Source: Ixodes scapularis
Taxonomy: Eukaryota > Arthropoda > Arachnida > Ixodida > Ixodidae
Assembly (NCBI RefSeq): GCF_016920785.2
Contig: NW_024609880.1
Location: 64,419,830 to 64,483,829, forward strand
Length of the DNA: 64,000 bases
Reading direction: 5' to 3'
In this document: in pieces, positions 52,745 through 63,619 of the stretch
Layout: every line of letters starts with the position of its first letter
Position numbering within the stretch: the first letter of the stretch is position 1
The notes under the pieces: model-generated
What the model was told of the DNA's origin: nothing
The model's database searches: none
The model's input: only the letters and a program-made list of their open reading frames with translations
Program-made: the position numbers and the translations under genes

Positions 52745-52860
52745 CACAAGCTACATACTCTCTTCAGCTCCTACACCTTGTGAAGTTCGTCGCACAGCCA
52801 GCGTGCTGCCTCCGGATACGTGTCGAGTGCATCGCGGTGAAATCGATACAGCCTTTTTTT
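52745..52860 (-). pseudogene. Inverted N-terminal fragment of a Harbinger transposase
   Basis: Minus strand reads RLYRFHRDALDTYPEAARWL then CDELHKV, paralleling RLYREHRDAFEL and WLCDELRE of exon 1 but with about 15 intervening residues deleted. It faces the main transposase from the 3' side. Confidence 0.65.
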
Positions 52861-53487
52861 TAATTTTTATGAGCAGAAGGCACGAGACGCAGTCGACAGT
52901 GACAGAAAAGGTTCGGAGGTTTAATTGCCAGACCAACAGGTCATCTGGATTGCCCCTGCAAAGAACTCAGAAGTAATTTAGACTACCTCTAGAAAGAAAT
53001 GCTTGCTTTTGCAGAGATTGCTTTCTTAGTTGCTGATTGAACCAGGGATATTGTTGTCATGGACATTGTTTCATTTTACAAATACCTCAAAGCGTCTTGC
53101 CTTCTGCTCCATTTTATTATCTCTTTTATGGTACTACATCAAAGTTAGGTGATTGTGTTATCTCAAGACAGTGTACATGTAGTTTGTTTTGAAAATTGCT
53201 TTATTTCTTAAAGAAAAACCTGTGACTTCATGAATAAAAGTGTGATAACATGGAATGTAATATTTCATTCTTGGAAGTAAAACTGAGCATCGACTGGAAC
53301 CATGTAAGCAATTGGGCAATCTTAAGTATATATCACAGATATCTTGTTGAACACTCTGGTCTTATTTGAGCACAATAGTTAAATTTCGAAAGGAAAAAAA
53401 AAATATATATATTCTCTGACTAGCATACCACCATATAAACACTGGACCACTTTGAAAGAATTATCACAGATGTTGCGCCAAACACTC

Positions 53488-53628
53488 TTATTTGAGCACA
53501 GCAATAGCAAGTACTCGAAAGATAAAAAAATTGTTTCTGACTAAAGCAGCCGTCACTCGCGCGCTCCCCGTTGGTTCCGCCGACCCCTCCGCTGCCCCCG
53601 GCACACCCGGCTCCTCGTGGTTCGACAT
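53488..53628 (-). CDS. Possible start of the second Harbinger ORF
   Basis: ATG at 53626-53628 in a good context (AAAATGT) opens a 46-codon frame, MSNHEEPGVPGAAEGSAEPT to AVLK. Harbinger elements usually encode a second, Myb/SANT-like protein. Position and orientation fit, but no SANT domain is visible, so this may be only the first exon, or chance. Confidence 0.2.
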   Translation of the reverse strand: MSNHEEPGVPGAAEGSAEPTGSARVTAALVRNNFFIFRVLAIAVLK

Positions 53629-54099
53629 TTTGGTTTGAAGAAGGCGCGTAGCGCACATCCCGCATATTGGAACAACTTTCTCTCCAATTAATTCTTAAAT
53701 GTATTGCAAAAGGGTACAAAAAAGAGGTTTGTTTTAACAACGCCCAAAAGGTTTTGATTGTTTTTCAATACTTTTACCTGTACTAGAACAGATGCGACGG
53801 CCAGCGACACACAGGATTGGCTGCCGTTCCTTCGCTAAACTCAGGAACTGCTCCCCGCGTCGTAGTAAATCCTACCCCGTATCCCGCGCGTAGGGACGCC
53901 TCAGGGAATGCGTAGCTACTTCCGCTCGTCGGTGGTTGGCTCCGGACGTCGCTGAAACGGGTGACGGGTGTCAAGTTTGCGATGACGTAGCGGCGTCAAA
54001 GTGGGCAGAGCCGCCACGTGAGTGTTGCTAGGATACGCTCCTCCTTTGCATTACGTCACTTCCATGTACCTTTTCTCAAATGTCCAACCTAGCGATCCA

Positions 54100-55400
54100 G
54101 CTAGCTCATATACGCGAGCGAGAGTGCCAAGCTGGGTAAATATTGTTATTTGATACTGGCTTTGTTCCGCGCTGCAGAGTTGGAAAAGCGATTTCGTCAG
54201 AGGCTCACAAGCCAGTAGCTTTTGTTTTAACTATTCAAGAATTAAAAACATATTCAGTCAATCAGTGAAGAATGGTATCAAACGATACAGAGCATATATA
54301 AGACATGCCTCGTCAGCATTTCGTGAATGAAAGAACTTTTATTAGACATAAACGTTTAAATTCATTTTCGCTGTAAGTCAGGGCGCCGCCGACATAACAG
54401 GTCAATGAGGAAAATCAAGCAGAGCCAGAAAACACTATGTCACGGAGCTCGTCATTTTTTAGAAAGTTTGTTGTCACCGCGCGGTTAAAGCAATCAAGCG
54501 CCAACCATGCACCTTGGCCTTCCGCTTTTAGAATGCGTGTTTGTGCTTGTGTACCTTGTAGTCTTTGACTGCACCTTGATTTATGATAAAACAAGTAACA
54601 CCATAATCTTTTTTCCAAGACGGGTCTTCGGAGGAGAGCTTTGTGTAACTCATATTTTGATGATAGTTTGATTAGACTTAACAATATCTGACCTTATTAA
54701 TAACCACCTAATATTTTTTTTAAATACTACGCCAAAATTGAAGAATCCGCATGTTCAAGGAAAGATTAAAAGCTTATTTTTTAGCCCCAGTGACCTAAAC
54801 TTAAAAGGCCTCTGACACCCCCCCCCCCCTCCCCCAATTTTTGTTTTCATGCTAGGCGTTAAAATGGTGTATCAGGATACCACCAAAAAAATGTTGCTGT
54901 AACGGTAGAAGAAGAGGAGTCAGTGAGCCTAGTAAACAAGTTCTGCTCATGTTTTAGACAAAACACGTACTTTATGCTCGACGTTTACTTGTACTTGGTA
55001 CACTCACCAGTTCGTACTCTTTAGACGGCAAACATCTTCAGCCTGGAGAGTATCCGATGATTCGACGACCTCGGTGTCAAAACCTTCAGCGATGCGATCG
55101 GGCGTGTCGTATGCTACCACTCCTAACTTCTGCAAAGGTTCTACATTTTTTTTCTTCAAAACTGAATAGCTTGTTTTGTACCCAGTATGGCTCTGTACTA
55201 TCGGACTGATGACATACACTCATACACCGGCTTGTACTCGTAACGCTTTCATCATTGACCTCCATCACGTCGATCCACTGACTCTTCGTCCTCAACTTTT
55301 ACAGCACGCAAACGAACCAACCGTGCAGTGATAAAAAGCTAGTGGAACTGAAACTTCATTTTCTACAATCGCTCGTGGAGAAGACCAAACAAAACGTCTT
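54100..55400. other. No recognised gene
   Basis: Two short minus-strand frames (54415-54684; 55004-55219) show no domain. A poly(C) tract lies at 54819-54834. Confidence 0.45.
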
Positions 55401-55409
55401 AGGCAAGGT

Positions 55410-55736
55410 TAGTGCCACTAAATAAGCTACGCTTCAGAGTAACGACACTTGGCCACATTGTGGCTTAACATCATGGTTGCCAGTTATCTGAAGCTTTATC
55501 TGAAATCACAGGAAACGCTTTTCCGCCCTTAACAAATGATTAAACAGTTCGCTACAGAGAAAATCAACATTGCATGAGTTTCCTAACACCGAGTCTAATG
55601 TTGAGGAAGTCGCACTTTTGAATCATGACGATCGACAGTTGTGTCTGGTCTGCACAAGCCCCAAAATGGCGCCGCTCACAACAATGTTGGGGAACGGAGT
55701 GCCGATACTCTAAGCGCAGCTCATTTAGTGGCTCTA
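55410..55736. mobile_element. MITE of the TAGxGCCACTAAA family (copy 2) with perfect 8-bp TSD
   Basis: Termini TAGTGCCACTAAATAAGCTA and, inverted, TAGAGCCACTAAATGAGCTG. GGCAAGGT directly outside both ends (55402-55409, 55737-55744). The 8-bp duplication suggests hAT mobilisation, although the ends do not start CAG. 327 bp. Confidence 0.9.
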
Positions 55737-55749
55737 GGCAAGGTCATGA

Positions 55750-56890
55750 GGAGCACGAGGAGGGAAACTCACGTGACTTCCGGCGAACATAATTTAGTGA
55801 CGAAGGTCGATGCCTTCCCTTCTGACCGCCCCGACACCTTGCGGTACACTGTTACGTCACAGGGCACTGGCGGGCGCTTTGGATTTTTTTGGCGTGTCAG
55901 AGGCCCTTTGATAATTGCTCCATGAGTGGGTAGCAGATTTCAAAGCGTTTTTGTTACAGCGATTTTGATTTTTTTCATTAATAATTAAGTCTATTGATAA
56001 TTTAATGTCCAGACAAATATACCTATGCCTTTCATACACCTTTATATATATATTCTGTTTTAATGTAACGGAAATGGAGAATTTTATATTAACGCTGACA
56101 TTGTATATTAATGAATGTGATCCCAATGATGTAATTGTGAGTTATTTCTATTTAAAACTTTTGATGATGTTGATATTAATTATTGTGTTTGCGATGCTTA
56201 GCTAATGTCAATTTGATTATTCTTTGTATAATTTGCGGCGGGCGCGGCGGCGGGGGTTTGCTGCCACCTTTTGCCTCCACACTGCCTTCCTTCTCCAAAT
56301 GCACTTTCTCACTTTTCTTCCTCCAATTTTACCTCCTCCTCCCCTTCTCTCATCCCATGCGGAGACGCTACATTCCAGCAGTTTCACAAACGCGTAACCA
56401 CTCAGGCATCGTCTGTTATTCTTTTTTCACATGAAAACAGGCAAAAATGTTATCATTGCTGTCAATTGTTATGTGACAGCTTTGTCCAGCGACTATTTTT
56501 TTTTTATTAAATACAGCACAGTACCTCCAAACACCGCATTCAGAAAATGCAACAACAAAGGAAACGTCACTGCAGGTCACCTTTGTGCAGACAATCACTT
56601 GACAAATTAACATGACGCAAGCATGATTCAAGTAATTAAACACAATTTGATCTCATTGACCGAATCAAGAAAAAATGTGCAGGTACACACAATTTGAACA
56701 AAACAACAACAACAACAAATGTACAACAGTTATACAAGCAAAAAACGAACTCTACCAGAGACAAGCAACGAAAACATGAAATCATTAAGAGGTGAACAAG
56801 AGGCTTACGGAGTAACGGAACGGAACTAAAAGACGAGCGTATAAGCGCCCATGTTATATAAACAAAAAAAAGAAGAAAAAGACGGACAGT
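55750..56890. other. No recognised gene
   Basis: AT-rich, with a CT-rich stretch at 56260-56350. Only short ORFs. Confidence 0.45.
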
Positions 56891-58030
56891 GCTATTTTAC
56901 ACAAAACTCAGCCATCAATGAAAAAGAGTGTTTCGTCGTACAATTGATCCTTAATAAAGCCATCTGCAACGCCGTTAAGGTTTATTTTGCGGGTGCATAT
57001 TTTTGTGGCCATGGAGAAGTGCAACATGATTTGAGCGGGCCTGTCCCATAGTTGACCTCAAAAACAATCTTTGTGGCGTGTATGATGTGGCAGAAATGGT
57101 CAATTCAATTTTAATCACCGTAGCCGTTTCTGGCGAGAGAGCCCGTAACTGTTCGCCGTTTGCGCCCGAGAATTCCTCTACATCCTGAAATCTGCTGATA
57201 GGTATATTCCGGTGTTTCCTAGTATCTATGAGCATACCACGGTGCAGCTCAAGGCGTCCAGGCTCAAGATCTGTTCCGTAAAACTTACAGAGGTATCTGT
57301 TGTCTTCTTCACCTGTTAGAAAACGCTCAATATGAGCAATGTGCTGCCGCGTCGAAAACGGATAACTTTCGCTTAGCGAAGAGTGTACCGCGTGAACTGC
57401 CTCATAGAGCCGCTGTCGATACGTGTCCTCAAAGGACGGGTGTGTACGACCTGCGGATCCATAATCATTTCGGTGTGGAGTCTTTCTGTTTTCGTTGGGG
57501 CAGATTGTTCGTCAACGTCAAGCTCAGCTGCTCCTGCACATGCCTCGTTCCAAAATGGAGGAAAGCGTTTCCTTAGTTCGTTTACAATCTCCCTAACGGC
57601 TCATATCATTTTTTCTGTTTGGTCAAATCTTAGCGTTGGCTTCTGCAATGCGGTATTTACAGTTTACAACCGCGAAAATATTAGGAAGAGCAGTATTACG
57701 GTGAACTATAGGCCGAATTTGGACAACATGGCTGAAAACTACCATCAGCTCTCTATAATTAAACCGGAGAGAAGCAGAACAGCCCTGAGGGTCCCCCTTG
57801 TGGGGCAATATTTTCTCAAATTTATATTTGCGTCTTCCTGTTTCAGCGCTTAAAACAAAGCGACACGCTTTGGGGAGGACGTTAGAAAGCTTCTAAGGTC
57901 ATTTATCATTCTCAAGAGGTCACGACACATGTTCCCGGTGTGGCTCAAGTACTATAACGCAAGATTAATGACATGAGCCATACAGTGTACCTACAGCGCT
58001 CGGGGTTCTTCCGGTTGCATGAGCGCTTGG

Positions 58031-58350
58031 CAGGGCCGTAACCCGGAGGGGGGATAGGGGGTTCTGACCACCCCCGAAATTTTTTTCTGGGTACGGGCCT
58101 GGTCGGTGCACTTGCAGCCAGCCGATTTTAATCTCCACCTCTGCGCACGCGCAGTGGCGCCGGTCGGCTACCGGGTACCAAACCGGGACCGGTTCTCCGG
58201 TTTGCTGCAACTCTCCATTATATGCCACCGATGCACATGATTCATAGGCGAAAATAAGACAATGGACACTTTCAAAATGGCCGCCGTTGTCCCCGAAACC
58301 CCCCCCCCCCCCCCCCCCCCCCCCCGAAATTTTTTCTGGGTACGGCCCTG
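58031..58350. mobile_element. hAT MITE inserted in the hAT transposase, perfect 8-bp TSD
   Basis: GCGCTTGG lies directly outside both ends (58023-58030, 58351-58358). Termini CAGGGCCGTAACCC and, inverted, CAGGGCCGTACCCAG. An internal CGAAATTTTTTTCTGGGTAC segment ending CCTG at 58101 repeats the right terminus, so the first 71 bp look like a miniature element by themselves. A poly(C) run at 58299-58325 precedes the right end. Confidence 0.9.
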
Positions 58351-58879
58351 GCGCTTGGAACCCATTGTGCTGGCCCCTCATGTTTGCGGCACCATCGTCA
58401 CATTGCCCACGGCACATGTCAATCGGCAAGCTGAAACGGCAGAGCGTGTCCTTGCGAACAGTGTGGTCGCTTTCGTGTCTGCTGCGTTATAACAACCAGA
58501 AAACAAGCTCCCGTAGCTCGAAGTTATCTTTGATAATTCTAAAGCAAATCGATACCTGCTCTTTGACCGACATATCCGTTGTCTTATACACTATCACGGC
58601 AAAATTCCCTGCTTCGCGGACTTTGTTTTCAGTGAGCAAAGGAAATCGTGAGCCATCATATTTCTTACAGCTCGTTAAATATTTCAGGGGAAAGCCCTTT
58701 GTGCCCAGATAGGCAAAGCCAAGATTACAGCTCTGGTATGTCATTTTCTCGCAGTTCCAGGAGCTGCCTTAAGTTGCTTTCTGCGTCATCATGGCCGCGT
58801 GCCGCTAGGTCATGACATGTCAAGTATTGCAACGCAGATTCTATGGCTGAAATGCCTTTCTAGCGTCATTTCCCCCCCC

Positions 58880-59121
58880 CCCCCCTTTTTTTTTAAGGAA
58901 CGAGAAAAAATGAAAGACGTTTGCAACTTCCTGTAACGCCGGATTAGAGCGCAGCTCTTGAGGAGGAGAAGGGGAGGGTACTGAGGGGAAGGTGTGCCCC
59001 TCTACCGTCATGTAATGTCAAGCGACCATCGTGACGTCACGTGACGTCATGGTTACGCTGCCGGCGACGGCGACGCCGACGCCGCTCAAGCCGGAAACGG
59101 CGCCTTAGAGCTGCGCTCTAA
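58880..59121. mobile_element. Inserted dispersed repeat with TTAGAGCGCAGCTCT ends
   Basis: TTAGAGCGCAGCTCT at 58945 and TTAGAGCTGCGCTCTAA ending near 59121 are complementary. The left part matches 18640-18735. It interrupts the hAT transposase between its TTF and DUF4371 parts. The limits are approximate, and a poly(C) tract lies at 58868-58884. Confidence 0.5.
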
Positions 59122-59744
59122 AACATTGATACCCTTATCTACAGATGATTTAGAGGCTAAGGCTACCCAATGAAAACTGGAGGCCTCGTGGCTTTGAAAT
59201 CTCTGCAAACCTTTGTTTCCAATTGGAAAAGCCATTTTATACAAAGGTAAGGTAAGAATCCTTGTTCCTCCATGTGTTTGGGAGGGGTAGACCCGTCTCG
59301 TAAGCAGCGCGACAGGTCTCACAGAATACTTTGTTCAATGAAGTATCATAATAAAGCCATGAGTAGGTGAGCGTCCACGTTGGCTTGTAACGTCGTCCCT
59401 GCACCCCTCGAGGGAAAGGAACCGAGGCATTGCTAATCGTTTGCAAGTGTGGGGATGTAGTAGTTACGGCGTCTGCCGGCATGCTTGAAGTGATCCCAAT
59501 ATTATCAATAGACGAGGCTTCGCAAGTGATGGCTGCACAGGGTGCATGGGGACCTCGAGCCCGATGAGGAGCAGCTCGGCTTTCTTCAGAGACTTCCGCT
59601 TCCTCACGAGGTATTTCTCCATTGTTATTTTTTCAACACCCTAAAAATAAGAAAACAACAGGGTAAGACTTGCATTCGGGATTCACGTAAAAAGTCTTAA
59701 TCAATAAACAGTACTAAAGAAAAAACAAAAACCTAAGCGGGGAA

Positions 59745-60190
59745 AATGACGTCGCATGACTTGGTGTCATGTCACTTATGAACAGATTACGTTTCCCCGC
59801 TATATTTAGCGGAAAGAAATTGACGTCACGGGACCTAAGACGCAATTCAATTCCCCGCTAAATTTAGCCGGAAAATTGACGTCACGTGACCTCAACACCA
59901 ATTCAGTTTCCCCGCTAAATTTAGCGGGGAAATGACGTCCCATGACTTGGCGTCACGTCACCTATGAACAAATTCATTTTCTCCACTAAATTTAGCAGGA
60001 AATACGGCGTCACGTGACCTCAACAGCAATTTAATTCCCCACTAAATTTTGCGGGAAAATTGTCGTCCCGGGACCTCAACACCAGTTCAGTTTCCCTGCT
60101 AAATGGGACACCAAGTCACATGACTTGGTGTCACGTCACCTATGAACAAATTCAGTTTCTCCGCTGGATTTAGTGGCAAAATTTACGTCA
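59745..60190. repeat. Tandem repeat, about 65-bp units, GCTAAATTTAGC core
   Basis: About seven diverged units combining CCCCGCTAAATTTAGCGGGG, a CRE/E-box-like GACGTCACGTGACC or CATGACTTGGTGTCACGTCA, and CCTATGAACAAATTCAGTTT. Units alternate between two forms, giving a roughly 130-bp higher-order period. Confidence 0.85.
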
Positions 60191-61190
60191 CATGCGGGAA
60201 GGCATTTTAAGTTTTGCAGTGTACGTGGCCTGCCAAAGAGAAGAATTCTAGGTCTCGTTTTAATTGTGCGTCATGGCGCTCTCTCACCTTTCTCGCGGAT
60301 GCGATGAAAAAAAAAGAAAAAAACAGAAAAAAAAAAGAAAAAAGAAACAACAAGAACATAAAAGTTGGAATGACTGCATATTTATTTTGTTGCCTTTTTT
60401 TGTCCTCTTGGTCGCTTTTTACCGCACATCAACAGACGCTGACAGACGCTTGTACTGTACCGTCGCTCGCGCATGATGGAACCCTATAACGCCGATTTTA
60501 TGGTCGAGTCTCGCGAGCGTTGTAAACGTTTTCAGACGGGAGGCGGAATAGCAGACGGACGAAGGCGAAAACGGACGCCGACGGTAAGCGTTCATGTCCG
60601 CGTCCTTCGGGCATGGCAGACGACGGTAGATTGTGGTGAAATAGCAGACAAGGCCAAAGGCTGCCGCGCGTCTGCTAGCACAACTAGCAGGCGTTAACAG
60701 AAGACAGACTAGACACAGGATGTCGCGAAAGGGAGACACCAGGCTTGTTAGCGCGTTCGGCCGAGCAGTCAAGCCAATCCAGTAGTAGTGGGTGGGGCAA
60801 CTGATTTGTAGGCGGGGCTTAAAGTGGGCCGTGACCTTTACGTAAATTGCGCCTAACGGCGTAAATATTGCGCAAACGTTTTTCTTCACGTGGAAAAATT
60901 ACGGAAAAGAAAATCCGTGTCCCATTTATGCTCTTTAAAAAAAAAGAATGTTTTCTTTCATTGCAGTGTTTCTTTAAGGCATATAGTGCTTAATCACCCA
61001 TTTTGTATTAAATTGTATGAAATATTAAGTTAGTCCCCCGGCCATTAAAAATTACTTTTACTTAAGATACTAGTAAATTAAATTTGTATTAAATATTATG
61101 TCCCCCCCCCCCCCCCCCCCCGGGCCTATCACTAAAAGTCACTCTTATTTAAGACCCCCAGTACGTTCAAAAATGAAATACGCTGCATCA
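60191..61190. other. No confident gene; one exon-like segment
   Basis: ATG 60473 to 60583 (MMEPYNADFMVESRERCKRF) ends at a donor-like ACG/GTAAGC and could be a short 5' exon; no homology recognised. A-rich runs lie at 60305-60345 and a poly(C) tract at 61101-61121. Confidence 0.3.
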
Positions 61191-61439
61191 ATCAGAGTAA
61201 CATAAGACTCTTGCTTATTCTTGCCTAATATTTATTTTCAAACTTTTATCCAGACAAGGCGAGCGCGTGCCGCGCGTGTACCTGCGTTCCCAGCATTCTC
61301 TATGGTGCCTATGTAATTTTTTAAAAGATCAATTCATAGTTTGAATTCATTGCCGTCATGATTCATACTGAACCTCCATCCGTCCAGACTTTTCAGTGTC
61401 AATATCATCAATCAACTTATATAAAATTTAAAAGAAAAC

Positions 61440-61600
61440 TATTTTGGAAATGTAAATTTGTATTACTGATATTTTTATTGCATATTTTTACTAGTCTTGT
61501 TGGCACCCCGTGTCTTGTATTTTTATTCCCAATCTCACTGCAGTGCCTCCGGGCCGTAAAGGCGTACTGAAACAAATAAATAATATAATTAATTAATTAT
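61440..61600 (+). mobile_element. LINE-like 3' end
   Basis: GCAGTGCCTCCGGGCCGTAA followed by a GAAACAAATAAATAA tail, a form I associate with arthropod LINE 3' ends. No ORF2 sequence upstream was recognised. Confidence 0.35.
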
Positions 61601-61859
61601 TGAATAATTGAACTGCAGAGGACTCCAAACAAAATTTTTGTAATTTGTATTTATATTCTAGGCTGCTTCCCATCCCAATACTCAATCTCTCACGAAGCGA
61701 GGCTTTCTCAGAACCATTCCGTATTAGAATATAAGGTTTACTGGGGTCGCACATTCTCAACATTATCTAATGAATGTGCTACATTTTGTACATTCACCGT
61801 TAGCTAACCCAGTGTGAAATTTCCACTGACGCTTAAAATAATATAGTACGAACTTTCAG

Positions 61860-62400
61860 CAGTCATGCGTTCGCGCCCGTGCAATCACCACGCGCGAGTA
61901 CACCCTGACGGTCGCCTTCTCCGCGTTGCTCTCCCTGCCCGACCGACCCTTCGTGCCGCTTCACAGCAGTAGCCGGTGGAACAGGCAGGCAGTCCAGGCC
62001 AGGGTAGGCCAGGGAAGCTACAACTTGTTGCTCGCTCCAACGGTGCTGGGGAAGGGAGGCAGCCTGAGAGGAGGAGTACTCTTCCTCTTATCCCCCTCCC
62101 CCTCCATCAGTGTCGCTGGCGAAGCGAAGTCGGCCTCCGCGCTGCCGAGGGCAAACAGGACGTAGCGGTCCAGCGCCACTCAGAGCCTGGCAGGGACCGG
62201 TCGTGAGAGCACGGCCGCGCCGCTGCCGACCGAGTTCGCGACGTGCACGCCGAAGTAGCCCCCAACTGGATACTCCGTCGTCGGCGAGAAGCAGCGTGAC
62301 AGCGGCAGTGTGAGCGCTCTACTGTGGCACAGGGTGACAGTGACAACTGCACCGAGTGTGGCGACCTGATGTGTTATATTAACCCTGGACCCACGGTTGT
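61860..62400. other. GC-rich segment without recognised gene
   Basis: Short overlapping frames on both strands (for example LTVAFSALLSLPDRPFVPLH near 61910). GC content alone would lengthen chance ORFs; no domain identified. Confidence 0.35.
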
Positions 62401-62539
62401 GCCGCGACGAATTCCCTTTACAACCGCGGGTGTACCGTGAACCACTACTGTTTGCATACCGGCGTGTGCTCTGACCACGAGTCCTGCGCATACGAACCCC
62501 AGTGCTCCGTGAGTGTCGGTTGCGACTTCGAATGAGCTG

Positions 62540-63260
62540 GGACCGTCGCTCGTAACAGTAAGTGTCGTGTGACAACCGTTGCCGATCATTGGTGCTTTGT
62601 GACAGACCTCCGCAATCTTCGGTGTGATCCGCCACCAACATCCCGGGAGTACTGGGGACCACCCCTGACGGCTGGGGGTGTCCTGGGAGCACCCTTCACA
62701 ACACAGGGAGCGCTCCAAGCACCATTCACAATTTCCAGTGGTCATCGACCCGCCCCCAATGAAATGGCTTCGTGGTGACCATCCTTCACAAATGTAGGTG
62801 TTCCGGGAACACCACTCACACTTGTAGGCATTCCTGGGCCACCCTTCATAACCTTTGGTGTTTGTGAACATCCTTCCTTGTAACACAAGTGCTTCGTGAC
62901 CTTCTAGTTTATCGATCATCCGGGGGAGTATTGACCACCGCCTGTGGCAACTGTAGGTTTTTCTCTGACTACACCTAACACTCGTAGGTGTTCCGGGACC
63001 ACCCTTCACGACCTTTGGTGTTAGTGACCACCCTTCGCTATAACACAGTGCTCTGTGACCCTCCAGTTCACCGACCGTCTGGAGGTGAGGTGACCACGCC
63101 TCACAGCTGTAGGTGTTCTGAGACCATCCTTCACTAGCTTTGGTGTTTGTGACCACCCCTAGTCGTGGCACGAGTGCTCCGTCATCCTCCAGTTTACCGA
63201 ACGTCCGGAAGTGTAGTGGACATCCCTCACAACCGCAGGTGTTCCTTATCGCCCTTCACA
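62540..63260. repeat. Minisatellite-like degenerate tandem repeat
   Basis: Recurrent modules GTAGGTGTTCCGGGACCACC, CTTTGGTGTTTGTGACCACC, AACACAGTGCTCTGTGACC and CTCCAGTTCACCGAACGTC, with the last recurring at about 62900, 63055 and 63183, so unit length varies from about 125 to 160 bp. It creates an artefactual 265-codon minus-strand frame (62374-63171) full of CEGWS-like repeats. Confidence 0.8.
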
Positions 63261-63359
63261 CTCCCCTGTGTTTCTTTACCCCCCGTTACTGAGACAACCC
63301 GGATGTGGGTGTGACGACGAAAGGTGAAGTGGTGTCGAGGAGTTGGTAAGCTTTTACTT

Positions 63360-63612
63360 CATTGTCGCCTCGTCGACTCGGATGCTCGGAGCGGCTCGGC
63401 GGCGGTGCCGGTGTAGCCGGTGTCCGCCGCTGCTCCGCCACGGCCGAAGCGTGCAGAGTGGTCCCCGGCGACCGGCGACGGAGGGGTGACTGAGCGGGCA
63501 CCCAGAGGAGTTTCCCCGTCGAGTCCCGTTAGCGACGCCCCGGTGCCGGGATGGGCAACGCGTGCTTCGGCCAGGTGGCCTGGTGGACGACGGCCGCACG
63601 GCAGCCTCCAGG
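63360..63612 (+). other. GC-rich, possible exon with splice donor
   Basis: A frame open from 63417 (VSAAAPPRPKRAEWSPATGD) reaches a strong donor-like CTCCAGG/GTAAGT at 63612. No start codon lies in frame upstream before a TAG at 63414-63416, so it could only be an internal exon. Nothing recognisable encoded. Confidence 0.2.
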
Positions 63613-63619
63613 GTAAGTG

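Larger units (their letters stand above)
49628..54092 (+). mobile_element. Near-complete PIF/Harbinger transposon, about 4.5 kb
   Basis: Left end GGATAGCTAGGTTCGACATT (from 49625), with GTACATGTACC and ACGGAAGTGACGT further in. The right end is inverted: GGATCGCTAGGTTGGACATT, AAAAGGTACATGGAAGTGACGT. A transposase with the Harbinger DDE pattern lies inside. The exact 3-bp target duplication was not resolved. The interior also holds a TATATAGCTCC site (51512) in an intron and an inverted transposase fragment near 52.8 kb. Confidence 0.8.
56890..59482 (-). pseudogene. hAT-superfamily transposase, TTF/DUF4371/HATC type (ZMYM1-like)
   Basis: Minus strand. A TTF-type zinc finger (YSWLYYDTSLNKVFCETC, 59237-59482) is followed in another frame by LQRFQSHEASSFHW (about 59190). 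A DUF4371 core follows (YKTTDMSVKEQVSICFRII, 58487-58600) and MCRGQCDDGAANMRGQHNG (58351-58425), split by a hAT MITE and resuming with a CMAHVINLAL segment near 57970. The middle region (57623-57808) and a C-terminal HATC dimerisation-like segment (SNHVALLHGHKNM, about 57030) complete the order. It is the layout of hAT transposases annotated as zinc finger MYM-type 1-like or TTF-type proteins. Multiple frameshifts, plus two inserted repeats, make it inactive. Terminal repeats were not found. Confidence 0.7.

Noticed and set aside
52240..52863. Separate protein after the Harbinger catalytic domain
   Set aside because: In frame with exon 3 beyond the single TAA, and its CAVLHNICL start is the transposase C-terminal motif; it is the transposase tail.
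58168..58429. Glycine-rich and proline-rich proteins across 58.2-58.5 kb
   Set aside because: Translations of a poly(C) tract inside a MITE.
62374..63171. 265-codon Cys/Trp-rich protein
   Set aside because: Produced by a degenerate minisatellite with variable unit length; no start context or domain.
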